Below are positions 33,001-41,792 of a DNA stretch of 64,000 nucleotides, one piece after another. The stretch covers positions 5,379,501-5,443,500 of the forward strand of contig NZ_CP094351.1 in NCBI RefSeq assembly GCF_022807995.1, given 5' to 3'. The DNA comes from Pseudomonas orientalis. GTDB lineage: Bacteria; Pseudomonadota; Gammaproteobacteria; Pseudomonadales; Pseudomonadaceae. Numbering within the stretch: the stretch's first letter is position 1; the number at the start of each line of letters is the position of its first letter. The notes below the pieces were generated by a model. It was not told the origin of the DNA. It did no database searches and was given only the letters and a program-made list of their open reading frames with translations. Made by a program: the position numbers and the translations under genes.

Positions 33001-35830
33001 CGATAGGGTGCAGGTCGGCAAGGTGCGCGCCCTCGCCCAGGGTGGTCAGTTCGTCCAGCAACGCGGTGAGTTCCTGGCGCTCGCCGGGGTGTTGCTGCCA
33101 GCGGCGCAGCAGGTTTTCGGCGTCGAGCAGGATGTCCATGCCCTGGGCCAGGAAGTCGGTGATCAGGTGCGGATCGCGCTTGATGCGCAGGCCCGTGCCG
33201 GGGGCGTTGAGCAGCGCTTCAAGCTGTTGGTCCAGCAGGCTTTGGGTGCGCTTGATCAACTGCGCCGCGCCCTTGATCGGCGTCAGGGGATCGCTGTCCA
33301 GCTCACGTAGCCCGCGCTGGAAAACGCCTTCGGCTTCCAGCAACAGCTCGATTTCATCCAGGTCCAGCGGCAGACGGTGCGCCTTGTATTCGCGGGTCAG
33401 ATGATCTAGCGGACGGGCCAGTTCGGCCATCGGCAACACGCCGGCCATATAGGCGCTGCCCTTGAGGGTGTGCAGGGCGCGTTGCAGTTCATCGGTAACC
33501 TGCAGCGGCACGTGTTCGGCGGCCTGTTGCAGGAACTGGTTGAGGCTGTCCAGATGGCTCTGGGCTTCGTTGCGGAAGATCTCCAGCAGCATCGGGTCGT
33601 GGGGTTCGGTAATCGTTACCTGTGCACCACTGGCTAACCCGTGGGCGCGCGCAGCGAGAGCGTCGACCTCGTCGCGCTGGCGCTGTCGGCCGGTGGCGAA
33701 GTCGGCGATCAGCTCCGGCAGCAACGCCACCGCTTCATCCAGCACCTGCTGCACCTCGGGGCCGATCGCCACGCTGCGCTCCAGCACGCGATTGAGCAGG
33801 TTTTCCACGGCCCAGGCCAGCTCGGCCACGACCAGGGCGCGGACCATGCGACCGCTGCCTTTCAAGGTGTGGAAGGCACGGCGCATTTCGCCCTGGGCGG
33901 TTTTGTCCGCGCAGTCGGGCAAGTAACGGTGCAGCACCTGGAGGACTTCATCGGTCTCTTCGAGGAAGACTTCGCGCAACTCGTCGTCAATCGGCGCTTC
34001 ATCGAACGGAGGCGGCAGCAGACTGCCCGGACGTTGCAGGGCCGGCGGGTTGAGGCGCGAGGTGGGGCTGGCCAGCGCATCGAATCGGGATTGGCTTGGT
34101 GCGGTGTCGCCGCTCAAGGCCCCCTCGGGTGCAGCCAAGGCCTGGCGCCAGGGTTTTTCCACCGGCAGGTAGCCCAGCGCGCTCAGGGCCTGGGTGGCCA
34201 GTTCAAGCACTTTTTCCCCTGCTGCGTCAGGGTCGTGGAGCATGCGCTCCAGATAGTATTCCAGGCTGCTGATCACGTCGGCAAAGTGCGCCAGCAGCGC
34301 TTCGTCGGGCGCGGTGTCGTTGACCATCAACTGCTCATCGACGTAATCGGTACACCCGCGCATCAGGCTCGCTGCGCGCGGCAGTGGAATCATCGCCAGG
34401 GCGCCGCGCACCTGGCTCAACAGCTCAGGCAGGGACTCCAGACGCTGGCGGTCCCAGTCGGCCTCGATGCAGTCGATCACCAATTCCTTGGCCTGGCGCA
34501 GGCACTGACAGGATTCGCGGATCACCAATTGGTGGATCTGGGTCAGGTCGGTGGTCGGCAGGCGGCTCTCTTCGCGGCTTTGCGGTTCGACCGTGCCGAC
34601 CATTCCGGCCAATGTGGCTTCGACGTAGAGCAACGCCCCGGCGACGTCCATCAATATGGCGTCACTGGGTTCGCGCTGACCCTGGACCAGACTCAATACC
34701 ACGGCGAGCTGGTCGATGATGACTTTGCGCGGCTGACCGAAGCCGAGCACCGCCAGGGTGTCGGCGATCTGGCGCAGCGGTGCCAGCAGCGGGTCAAGGT
34801 CCTGAGTGTGCTGGCGGTCGCTGCGCACGAACAGATCGAGGCGCTCCTTGACCCGTACCAGCTCTTCGCACAATGCGCCGAGGACCGAGCCCATGGCATT
34901 GCGGTCCGGCCCGGCCAGGCGCGCGCGCTCGGCATCGACCACCGCACTGTCGGGCAGGGCCTCGTCCAGACCGTAGCGTTCCTTGAGGCTTTGCATGCGC
35001 GGCGTCGGCCGGGTGACTTTGGCGACGTAGAACAGCAGGCTCTTGAGCAACTCATCCGGCGCCGGCTGGTTGATCCCGTCGATGCCCTGCGCCAGCAGGC
35101 GCTTGAGCTGCTTGCCGCTGGCCTTGAGCAGGCTGCGCAGTGCCGGGCTGTTGGCGATCACGCCCGTCAGCATGCCTTCGACCAGCGCCGAGGCGACCTG
35201 CCACAACGGCAACAGCGGCGCGCCCTGGCACAGCGCCTCCAGGCGCGCGAAGACCCGCGCCATGTCCTCCAGGTTGCTGGGGCCGTGGTCCTCGCGCAGC
35301 AACCCGGCCAGGGCCTGTTGCAGCAGTGCGTGCCATTGGCGCAGTTGCGGGTGAAGGTCCGGCGGTGTGCGTTGAGTCAGTGCCTCATCGGGCAGCGGCG
35401 CGATGGTCAACAATTGTGGGCTGAACAGGCTGGTCTCCGACAGCAGGCTTTCCCCGCGGGCGCTGCGCAGGTCGTTGAGCAGCGGCAACACCACCAGCGG
35501 CAGGTCGCGACGGGCGCTGTGCACGCGGTCCAGGTACAGCGGCAATTGGCCGAGGGCCTGTTGCAGCAGGCGGATGCCTTCGTCGCGCTGGCCGACATGC
35601 CCGGCCTGCAACGCCAGGGCCAGGGCTTCGATCTCTTCGGCCAGCAACGCCGCGCCGTAGAACTCGACCATTTGCAACGCGCCATGCACCTGGTGGATAC
35701 CGGTCAGGCATTGATCAATGGCGTCGCCGGTTTCAACGTAGCCGTCCAGCGCCGAACGGGCCTGCCTCAGGGTCTCGGCAATCTCGCCCTTGACCCATTC
35801 GAGGGCCACGTAGTCGTGCCGATCAACCAT
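30017..35830 (-). CDS. chpA: ChpA hybrid chemosensory histidine kinase
   Basis: A 1937-residue multidomain kinase of the type IV pilus chemosensory system. The N-terminal region (~1-600) resembles FimL-like degenerate phosphotransfer domains. Four canonical HTLKG phosphotransfer sites follow at His654, His787, His1088 and His1226. Then come the CheA dimerisation domain (~1360-1420), an ATPase domain with LRNAVDHG, a CheW domain, and a C-terminal receiver with Asp1866 in LLDIEMPRMDG. It should phosphorylate PilG and PilH in response to PilJ. It is shorter than P. aeruginosa ChpA (about 2470 residues), which has more Hpt sites. It overlaps chpC by 8 bases. Confidence 0.93.
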   Translation of the reverse strand: MVDRHDYVALEWVKGEIAETLRQARSALDGYVETGDAIDQCLTGIHQVHGALQMVEFYGAALLAEEIEALALALQAGHVGQRDEGIRLLQQALGQLPLYLDRVHSARRDLPLVVLPLLNDLRSARGESLLSETSLFSPQLLTIAPLPDEALTQRTPPDLHPQLRQWHALLQQALAGLLREDHGPSNLEDMARVFARLEALCQGAPLLPLWQVASALVEGMLTGVIANSPALRSLLKASGKQLKRLLAQGIDGINQPAPDELLKSLLFYVAKVTRPTPRMQSLKERYGLDEALPDSAVVDAERARLAGPDRNAMGSVLGALCEELVRVKERLDLFVRSDRQHTQDLDPLLAPLRQIADTLAVLGFGQPRKVIIDQLAVVLSLVQGQREPSDAILMDVAGALLYVEATLAGMVGTVEPQSREESRLPTTDLTQIHQLVIRESCQCLRQAKELVIDCIEADWDRQRLESLPELLSQVRGALAMIPLPRAASLMRGCTDYVDEQLMVNDTAPDEALLAHFADVISSLEYYLERMLHDPDAAGEKVLELATQALSALGYLPVEKPWRQALAAPEGALSGDTAPSQSRFDALASPTSRLNPPALQRPGSLLPPPFDEAPIDDELREVFLEETDEVLQVLHRYLPDCADKTAQGEMRRAFHTLKGSGRMVRALVVAELAWAVENLLNRVLERSVAIGPEVQQVLDEAVALLPELIADFATGRQRQRDEVDALAARAHGLASGAQVTITEPHDPMLLEIFRNEAQSHLDSLNQFLQQAAEHVPLQVTDELQRALHTLKGSAYMAGVLPMAELARPLDHLTREYKAHRLPLDLDEIELLLEAEGVFQRGLRELDSDPLTPIKGAAQLIKRTQSLLDQQLEALLNAPGTGLRIKRDPHLITDFLAQGMDILLDAENLLRRWQQHPGERQELTALLDELTTLGEGAHLADLHPIDQLCEALLDLYGAVEESSLAVSERFFHEAEQAHEALITMLDQLAAGQEISPAPARVQALRELLDDALDPSATGLIKRDGNRAPSIAELGAATEQLGRHTALDDEIVEIFLEEAVDILDSAGQSLKRWLLEPDGMAPLSSLQRDLHTLKGGARMAEIDAVGDLAQELECVYEGLVDRRYSYSTELSQLLMASHEHLALQLEELQRQQPLSDGVEWLARLREWRQSSLPTAPVAAPQPWGADPELLDIFLEEAADILDSSGSALLRWQAEPGNRQEVETLLRDLHTLKGGARMVEIGPIGDLAHELEFLYEGLSAGLLAPSPELFALLQGCHDRLAQMIDAVADGLPVGSVDKLIERIKSLVHPGDEPVVPVALPAGKAEAVVDPAADMVKISAELLDDLVNLAGETSIFRGRIEQQVNDARTALTEVETTIERMRDQLRRLDSETQSRLFSRQQAEAERLGYEEFDPLEMDRHSQLQQLSRALSESASDLLDLKETLERRNQDAHDLLQQQARINTQLQEGLMRTRMVPFERMLPRLKRIVRQVADELGKDVEFVIGNAEGEMDRNVLERMAAPLEHMLRNAVDHGLESREVRLQAGKPEKGRITLDLTHEGGDIVFDMRDDGAGVPLEAVRRKAIKRGLLDPDQAISDRDVLQFILQPGFSTAEKITQISGRGVGMDVVHEEVRQLGGSMVIDSIPGVGVHFRIRLPFTVSVNRALMVQCADDQYAIALNTIEGLVRVLPHELAGHYQQDPPCYEYAGRRYELFYLGDLLHTVSRPKLLGQYQPVPVLLMQCNERHVAVHVDAMAGTREIVVKGLGPQFAGVQGLSGATILGDGRVVLIIDLLAHIRTRPPALPAQSVDTPLTLNDPLKKRPLLVLVVDDSVTVRKVTSRLLERNGMNVLTAKDGIDALALLEEHTPDLMLLDIEMPRMDGFEVAIQVRNDPRLMRLPIIMITSRTGQKHRDRAMAIGVNDYLGKPYQESVLLESIAYWSKPHA

Positions 35831-35888
35831 AACTGCTCCGCTTGGAATTCATGGGTTGCTGGTATCTCACTAACAATGAAGATCCAAT

Positions 35889-35975
35889 GTGGGAGGGGGC
35901 TTGCCCCCGATGGCGGTGTGTCAGGCGACCCACTTTTGACTGTCAAACCGCTATCGGGGGCAAGCCCCCTCCCAC
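35889..35975. repeat. REPIN, type A
   Basis: Inverted pair of GTGGGAGGGGGCTTGCCCCC units inside the pil-chp cluster, between pilJ and chpA, where P. aeruginosa has pilK. Confidence 0.85.
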
Positions 35976-36005
35976 ATTTGGACTGTGGTGATTTTGGAGC
36001 GCATT

Positions 36006-38057
36006 TCACTCATCGACCTGTTTGGGCGGCGGGAGCGTGAACCCCGACACCGACCTGCGCAACTGACTGGCCATTTTCGCCAGGTTACCAATGCTTTCGG
36101 CCGTCGCCGTGGAACCCGACGAAGTCTGCGTGGTGATCTGCTGAATCACATTCATCGTCAGCGAAATCTGCCCCGCCGATGAGGTCTGCTGCTGCGCCGC
36201 ATTGGAAATGCTCTGGATCAGCGCCGCCAGGGTTTTCGACACGCCTTCGATCTCTTCCAGCGCCACCCCGGCATCCTGGGCCAACCGCGCGCCGCGCACC
36301 ACTTCGGTGGTGGTCTGTTCCATGGAGATGACCGCCTCGTTGGTATCGGCCTGGATCGCCCGCACCAGGGTTTCGATCTGCCGGGTGGCGGCCGACGAGC
36401 GCTCGGCCAGGCGTTGCACTTCATCGGCCACCACCGCAAAACCGCGCCCGGCATCGCCGGCCATGCTCGCCTGGATGGCCGCGTTCAGGGCGAGGATGTT
36501 GGTCTGGTCGGCGATGTCGTCGATCAGGCTGACGATGTCGCCAATCTCCTGGGACGACTCACCCAGGCGCTTGATGCGCTTGGCGGTGTCCTGGATCTGT
36601 TCACGAATGTTGTCCATGCCGTGGATGGTGTTGTGCACCACCTCGTTGCCCTTGTTGGCAATCTCCACCGAACGCTCGGCCACCGCCGAGGACTCGGCGG
36701 CGTTGGCCGATACCTGGTCGATGGACTGGGCCATCTGGTTGATTGCGGTGGAGGCTTCGGCGATCTGCTGGGCCTGATGCTCCGAGGCCTGGGCCAGGTG
36801 CATGGCGGTGGCCTGGGTCTCCTGCACCGCGCCGGCGACTTGCCCGGCGGTGAGGTTGATGGTGGCCACCAGGTCGCGCAACTGGTCCACCGAATAGTTG
36901 ATCGAATCGGCAATGGTGCCGGTGAAGTCTTCGGTGACCGAGGCCGTGACGGTCAGGTCGCCGTCGGCCAAGTCTTCGATTTCATCCAGCAGGCGCATGA
37001 TCGCGTTCTGATTGCGCTCGTTCTTCTCGGCGGTTTCGCGCAGCTGGCGGTTGGTCTCGCGCACCATCACCAGGCCGATCAGGATGATCGAAGCCAGCGC
37101 CAGCAGCCCCAGCACATAGCCGCCGAGGGTATCCACATTGCGCCCGCCGGCCAGGTTCTCAAACCCGGTGGCCAGGTGCGAAGCTTCGTCGAGCAGGGTT
37201 TGCGACAGGTTGAAAATATTGCTCGCCGACGCGCGCACCTGGAACAGCTGCGGCGAGGTTTCGAGGATCTCATCCACGGAACCCGAAACGAATTCGAACA
37301 GCTCGGCGATTTCCGCTAACCGCGCGCGGGCGTCAGGGTCCTCGACCTGGGTGATGCGCAGGCCCGGGTTGCCGTTGAGCATGCCATTGAGCACCACGCC
37401 AAAACGATTGGCGTCGCGACCAAAGGCATCGGCGGCCTGCGCGGCGGTTTCGTCGCCGGCGAGCACGGTGTTGACCGCCCCCAGAATACGCTCGGCCAGC
37501 AGTGACTGGCGCTGGGCCAGCGCCACCTGGCTCGCGGGGGCGCCACGCTGGAGCAGGATGTCGACGACTTTTTCCGACTCTATCTGCAACTGCGGCACGG
37601 TTTCGGCGAGGGTGGCGGCCACCTGGTGCAACGACAGTACGGTCTGTTCGCTGGCCAAAATGGCGTCGGTGTTTTTCAGCAGGGCCTCCCAGTCCGTCTG
37701 CACCGCGCGCATCTCGGCGCGTACGGCACCGGGCGCGGCCGGCAGGCCGGTTTGCGGGTCGCCTTTTTTCAGGTAGCCCCAGCGCTGGGCAAAGTCGTTG
37801 CGCGCCTCGCCCAGCAGCTTGAACGCGGCCGCCTTGCCGGCGGCGGCTTCGGTGGCGTTCTTGGCAATACGTTGGGACAACACCCGCAACTCGCCCGCGT
37901 GGCCGATGTACTGTTTATCGTAGGTGGACTGGGTATTGAGGTAGGCGAAGTTGGCGAACAACAGCATGATGAACACGATCAGTGCGATAAACAGCACGAT
38001 GATCTGCGAGCGGCTGCGCGAGGCGGCCTGGGGCTTGGGCGTGGTCACGGTGCTCAT
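36006..38057 (-). CDS. pilJ: PilJ, methyl-accepting chemosensor for type IV pili
   Basis: A 683-residue membrane chemoreceptor, the same length as P. aeruginosa PilJ. One helix near residues 18-38, a periplasmic sensing region to about 310, a second helix around 315-340, a HAMP-like stretch, then a cytoplasmic signalling hairpin with the conserved tip GRGFAVVADEVQRLAERS. It should signal through PilI to ChpA. The start MSTVTTPKPQ overlaps the pilI stop by 4 bases; the longer frame to 38180 lies within pilI. Confidence 0.95.
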   Translation of the reverse strand: MSTVTTPKPQAASRSRSQIIVLFIALIVFIMLLFANFAYLNTQSTYDKQYIGHAGELRVLSQRIAKNATEAAAGKAAAFKLLGEARNDFAQRWGYLKKGDPQTGLPAAPGAVRAEMRAVQTDWEALLKNTDAILASEQTVLSLHQVAATLAETVPQLQIESEKVVDILLQRGAPASQVALAQRQSLLAERILGAVNTVLAGDETAAQAADAFGRDANRFGVVLNGMLNGNPGLRITQVEDPDARARLAEIAELFEFVSGSVDEILETSPQLFQVRASASNIFNLSQTLLDEASHLATGFENLAGGRNVDTLGGYVLGLLALASIILIGLVMVRETNRQLRETAEKNERNQNAIMRLLDEIEDLADGDLTVTASVTEDFTGTIADSINYSVDQLRDLVATINLTAGQVAGAVQETQATAMHLAQASEHQAQQIAEASTAINQMAQSIDQVSANAAESSAVAERSVEIANKGNEVVHNTIHGMDNIREQIQDTAKRIKRLGESSQEIGDIVSLIDDIADQTNILALNAAIQASMAGDAGRGFAVVADEVQRLAERSSAATRQIETLVRAIQADTNEAVISMEQTTTEVVRGARLAQDAGVALEEIEGVSKTLAALIQSISNAAQQQTSSAGQISLTMNVIQQITTQTSSGSTATAESIGNLAKMASQLRRSVSGFTLPPPKQVDE

Positions 38058-38578
38058 GCGGCCACATCCATGAAGCCCGGAGCCTGGGCCAGGGCGAAGG
38101 GGCTGAAGACCTGCCACTGCGGGTCGCCATCGAACTGGCCCTGGATAAACGGCGCGCCGGAGGCGGCATTCGCCATCCACGCCTCGAGTGCAAAATGTTG
38201 CATGCCCACCACCTCGTCCACCAGCAACCCGACAAACAGCTCGTTGTATTCCACCACCAGCACCCGCCGCTGCTTGCGCACTTTGGACAGCTCCTGGCCG
38301 AGAAAACCGCCCAGGTCCATCACCGGCAGCAAGCGCCCGCGCAGGTTGGCCACGCCCTTGACCCAGGGTTTTACCCCAGGCATCAGGGTGCAGCGCGGCT
38401 CATGCAGCACCTCGGCGACTTCGCCCATGGGCGCCACATACCAGTGCTGCCCCAGGCGAAAACCGATCCCGCTCCAGCGTTGCAGGCGGGTTTCCTGGGA
38501 CGGCAGGTCGGCGGCCAGCAGACGGCAGCGGCGGTCGATGTCCAGCAGCAACTCGAAGGCGGTTTGCGACTCGGTCAT
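38054..38578 (-). CDS. pilI: PilI, CheW-like coupling protein
   Basis: A 174-residue CheW-domain protein. RLGQHWYVAPMGEVAEVLHEP and GVANLRGRLLPVMDLGGFLG are the two core CheW motifs. It is expected to couple PilJ to the ChpA kinase. It lies 12 bases after pilH and overlaps pilJ by 4, within one operon pilGHIJ. Confidence 0.93.
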   Translation of the reverse strand: MTESQTAFELLLDIDRRCRLLAADLPSQETRLQRWSGIGFRLGQHWYVAPMGEVAEVLHEPRCTLMPGVKPWVKGVANLRGRLLPVMDLGGFLGQELSKVRKQRRVLVVEYNELFVGLLVDEVVGMQHFALEAWMANAASGAPFIQGQFDGDPQWQVFSPFALAQAPGFMDVAA

Positions 38579-38590
38579 GATGGCGTGCCG

Positions 38591-38956
38591 TCAGCCGGCC
38601 AGCACCTTGTTCAGCGTGGCGATCAGGGTTTCTTCGTCCACCGGCTTGGTCAGGTAGTCCTTGGCGCCCTGGCGTGCGCCCCAGATCTTGTCGGTTTCCT
38701 GGTCCTTGGTGGTGATGATGATGATCGGGATGCCGTTGGTTTCCGGCTCCTTGGACAACTGGCGCGTGGCCTGGAAGCCGTTGAGACCCGGCATCACGAT
38801 GTCCATCAGCACCGCATCGGGTTTTTCCTGACGGGCCAGGGCCACGCCGTCCGCGCCGTTTTCGGCTTTCAATACCTGGTGGCCATGCTTTTCCAGCATG
38901 CCGGTCAGTTTGTACATTTCGGTCGGCGAATCGTCGACGATCAGAACACGTGCCAT
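38591..38956 (-). CDS. pilH: PilH response regulator
   Basis: A 121-residue single receiver domain with the acidic pair VDDSP, phospho-acceptor Asp52 in LMDIVMPG, and KPVDE near the end. In the Chp system PilH modulates pilus retraction and cAMP signalling opposite to PilG. The ATG at 38956 (MARVLIVDDSP) was chosen over one 12 bases upstream because GGGGA is correctly spaced. Confidence 0.95.
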   Translation of the reverse strand: MARVLIVDDSPTEMYKLTGMLEKHGHQVLKAENGADGVALARQEKPDAVLMDIVMPGLNGFQATRQLSKEPETNGIPIIIITTKDQETDKIWGARQGAKDYLTKPVDEETLIATLNKVLAG

Positions 38957-39001
38957 GGTTTTCCCCACTACATTGGTCGGCGCCGGCCCTCGGGGGCGGC
39001 G

Positions 39002-39409
39002 TCAGTGTGCTTGTTCTACTGCGGCGAAGGCAGGCACATAGGCCTTGATCGCACCCAGCAGTTCTTCCTTGCTGAAAGGCTTGGTCAAAAACTGATCGAC
39101 CCCCACGGTACGCCCCTTGGCCTTGTCGAACAGGCCGTCCCTGGAGGACAGCATGATCACCGGGATCGACTTGAACGCCGGGTTGTTCTTCACCAGGGCG
39201 CAGGTCTGGTAGCCATCCAGGCGCGGCATCATGATGTCGACAAAGATAATGTGCGGGTGATGATCCACGATCCGGGCCAGGGCATCGAAACCGTCGATGG
39301 CCGTGATGACCTCACACCCCATGTTCTTCAACAGCGTCTCGGCGGTGCGGCGGATCGTTTTCGAATCGTCGATCACCATCACTCTCAAGGCGTTGGAATG
39401 CTGTTCCAT
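39002..39409 (-). CDS. pilG: PilG response regulator
   Basis: A 135-residue receiver with VIDDSKTIRRTAE, phospho-acceptor Asp58 in FVDIMMPRLDG and TKPFSKEE. It is the first gene of the pil-chp cluster and, in P. aeruginosa, promotes pilus extension and adenylate cyclase activation. It is divergent from gshB across a 239-base gap in which I found no clear promoter pair. Confidence 0.95.
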   Translation of the reverse strand: MEQHSNALRVMVIDDSKTIRRTAETLLKNMGCEVITAIDGFDALARIVDHHPHIIFVDIMMPRLDGYQTCALVKNNPAFKSIPVIMLSSRDGLFDKAKGRTVGVDQFLTKPFSKEELLGAIKAYVPAFAAVEQAH

Positions 39410-39648
39410 AGTTGCTCTACCATCGCCACAGCGAATCGGTTTTCGGTGTGTACTGCCTGATGTGTCACAGGATGAGCCCCGCAGGCCTTGGAATTCAAGG
39501 GCTGCTGCGCTCCGGCAGTCTTTTTAGCACAGTCTCCGGGCGCAATCTATCGAGGCGCCCGCCTGGTGGTTTTTCCTTGACCCGCAACAGCCGCAGCGCC
39601 ACTCTGACGCCACTTTTATGCGCCCCAATTTGCCAGAGGAAATCCCCC

Positions 39649-40602
39649 ATGAGCGTTCGCGTCGGCATTGTCATGGACCCTATCGCCAGCATCTCCTATA
39701 AAAAGGACAGCTCGCTGGCCATGCTCCTGGCCGCCCAGGCCCGCGGCTGGAGCCTGTTCTATATGGAACAGCGCGACCTTTACCAGGGTGACGGCGAAGC
39801 CCGTGCGCGGATGCGCCCGTTGCAGGTATTCGCCAACCCCGAGAAGTGGTTCGAACTGCAGGATGAAATCGACAGCCCCCTGAGCGATCTGGACGTGATC
39901 CTGATGCGCAAGGACCCGCCGTTCGACATGGAATTCGTGTATTCCACCTACCTGCTGGAGCAGGCCGAGCGCGCCGGCGTATTGATCGTCAACAAGCCGC
40001 AAAGCCTGCGCGACTGCAATGAAAAACTGTTCGCCACGCTGTTCCCGCAGTGCACGCCGCCAACCGTAGTCAGCCGCCGTGCCGACGTGCTGCGTGAGTT
40101 CGCCGCCAGGCATGGCGATGTGATTCTCAAGCCGCTGGACGGCATGGGCGGCACCTCGATCTTCCGTCACCGCGCGGGGGACCCGAACCTGTCGGTGATC
40201 CTGGAAACCCTGACCGCGCTGGGCACCCAGCAAATCATGGGCCAGGCCTACCTGCCGGCGATCAAGGACGGCGACAAACGCATCCTGATGATCGACGGCG
40301 AGCCGGTGGATTACTGCCTGGCGCGGATCCCGGCGGCCGGCGAGACCCGTGGCAACCTGGCCGCCGGTGGCCGTGGTGAAGCGCGACCGCTGTCGGACAA
40401 GGACCGTTGGATCGCCGCCCAAGTCGGCCCGACCCTTCGCGAAAAAGGCCTGCTGTTTGTAGGACTTGACGTAATCGGTGAGAACCTCACCGAAATCAAC
40501 GTCACCAGTCCGACCTGTATTCGCGAGATTGATAACGCATTTGGCACGAACATCGGCGAAATGCTCATGGCAGCCATTGAGCGCAAGCTACAAGCCAAGT
40601 GA
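39649..40602 (+). CDS. gshB: Glutathione synthetase
   Basis: A 317-residue ATP-grasp enzyme that joins gamma-glutamylcysteine and glycine, the second step of glutathione synthesis. RVGIVMDPIASISYKKDSSLAML is the family N-terminus, and ILKPLDGMGGTSIF and INVTSPTCIREID are ATP-grasp motifs. The start at 39649 has GAGGA upstream; the 79-codon extension was rejected. The neighbour order pilG-gshB-tonB is the same as in P. aeruginosa. Confidence 0.96.
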   Translation: MSVRVGIVMDPIASISYKKDSSLAMLLAAQARGWSLFYMEQRDLYQGDGEARARMRPLQVFANPEKWFELQDEIDSPLSDLDVILMRKDPPFDMEFVYSTYLLEQAERAGVLIVNKPQSLRDCNEKLFATLFPQCTPPTVVSRRADVLREFAARHGDVILKPLDGMGGTSIFRHRAGDPNLSVILETLTALGTQQIMGQAYLPAIKDGDKRILMIDGEPVDYCLARIPAAGETRGNLAAGGRGEARPLSDKDRWIAAQVGPTLREKGLLFVGLDVIGENLTEINVTSPTCIREIDNAFGTNIGEMLMAAIERKLQAK

Positions 40603-40622
40603 CATAGAACAGCCGGACATAC

Positions 40623-40677
40623 ACCAACATTGCGTTATCATGCGCCACCTGTGAAACGCGCGATGTTGGTTTTTTTG
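40623..40677 (+). terminator. Terminator-like hairpin between gshB and tonB
   Basis: ACCAACAT and ATGTTGGT form an 8-bp stem, extended inside by GCGTT/AACGC, followed by seven T. The T run ends three bases before the tonB start codon, so a full-length terminator sits where the ribosome-binding site should be. Confidence 0.75.
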
Positions 40678-40679
40678 TC

Positions 40680-41585
40680 ATGACGCTCCCGTCCGATCTG
40701 CCCCCCGAACTCTCCCACAGCGGCGTGCGCCCGGCTGATCGGCTCGGATTTACCCTGTTCCTGGCGGCGCTGGTTCACCTGGCACTGATTCTCGGGCTGG
40801 GTTTCACCTTGGTCGAACCCAAGCAGATCACCAAGACCCTGGAAATCACGCTGGCCACCTTCGAGAGCGATAAAAAGCCCGAGAAGGCCGACTTTCTGGC
40901 CCAGGAAAACCAGCAAGGCAGCGGCACCCTCGACAAGAAAGCCGTGCCCAAGACCACCGAAGTGGCGCCGTTCCAGGACAATAAGATCAACAAAGTCACC
41001 CCGCCACCGGCCGCCAGGCCGGAAGTCAAACAGGCGACGCCCAAGGCTGCCGTGACCACCGTCGCGCCCAAGCCGCAAAAAGCCCCGACCCAGCGCGAAA
41101 AAACCCGGACCGAGCCCAACCCCGAGCCCGTCAAGCCTGCGCCGACATTCGACAGCTCGACGCTGTCCGACGAAATCTCCAGCCTGGAAGCCGAACTGGC
41201 CCACGAACAACAGCTCTACGCCAAACGCCCGCGCATCTACCGCTTGAACGCCGCCTCGACCATGCGCGACAAAGGCGCCTGGTATAAGGACGAATGGCGC
41301 AAGAAGGTCGAGCGCATCGGCAACCTCAACTATCCGGAAGAGGCACGCCGCCAGCAGATCTATGGCAATTTGCGCCTGCTGGTGTCGATCAACCGCGACG
41401 GTTCGCTCTATGAAGTGCAGGTGCTGGAATCCTCCGGCCAGCCCCTGCTGGATCAGGCTGCCCAGCGCATCGTGCGCCTGGCCGCGCCCTTTGCGCCCTT
41501 TACCGGCGACTTGAACGACGTGGACCGCCTGGAAATCATCCGCACCTGGAAATTTGCCAGGGGCGATCGGCTGTCCAGCAATTGA
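40680..41585 (+). CDS. tonB3: TonB family energy transducer, TonB3-like
   Basis: A 301-residue protein with a single N-terminal membrane helix (about residues 22-44), a long charged periplasmic spacer rich in Lys, Pro and Glu, and a C-terminal TonB domain (about 210-300) with YPEEARRQQIYGNLRLLVSINRDGSLYEV. In P. aeruginosa the tonB3 gene lies at this site beside gshB and is needed for twitching motility. No ribosome-binding site is visible before the ATG; the terminator T run abuts it. A later ATG is not obvious within the first 60 codons. Confidence 0.85.
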   Translation: MTLPSDLPPELSHSGVRPADRLGFTLFLAALVHLALILGLGFTLVEPKQITKTLEITLATFESDKKPEKADFLAQENQQGSGTLDKKAVPKTTEVAPFQDNKINKVTPPPAARPEVKQATPKAAVTTVAPKPQKAPTQREKTRTEPNPEPVKPAPTFDSSTLSDEISSLEAELAHEQQLYAKRPRIYRLNAASTMRDKGAWYKDEWRKKVERIGNLNYPEEARRQQIYGNLRLLVSINRDGSLYEVQVLESSGQPLLDQAAQRIVRLAAPFAPFTGDLNDVDRLEIIRTWKFARGDRLSSN

Positions 41586-41605
41586 CTCTGGCACTTTCCT
41601 TCACT

Positions 41606-41718
41606 GTAGGAGCGAGCTTGCTCGCGAAAAACGCATAGGCGGCGCGGACTACCTGATAGCACTGCGTCATCGTTAACGACCTTCGCGAGCAAGGGCTAGC
41701 CGCCCGCCTCGCTCCTAC
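41606..41718. repeat. REPIN, type B, right arm enlarged
   Basis: The left unit GTAGGAGCGAGCTTGCTCGC is normal. The right unit GCGAGCAAG...CTCGCTCCTAC carries an extra ~14 bases in the middle (GGCTAGCCGCCCGC). Confidence 0.8.
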
Positions 41719-41792
41719 AGAAAAGCAGACGGTGCTCTATTCGGGTCACGCTCAGCTTGTCAGTTTGCCCCTCCGACGCCACACTAGCGGAC

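Noticed and set aside
29996..36040. Two very long plus-strand frames opposite chpA
   Set aside because: They mirror the ChpA coding sequence; no domain, start site or ribosome-binding site supports them.
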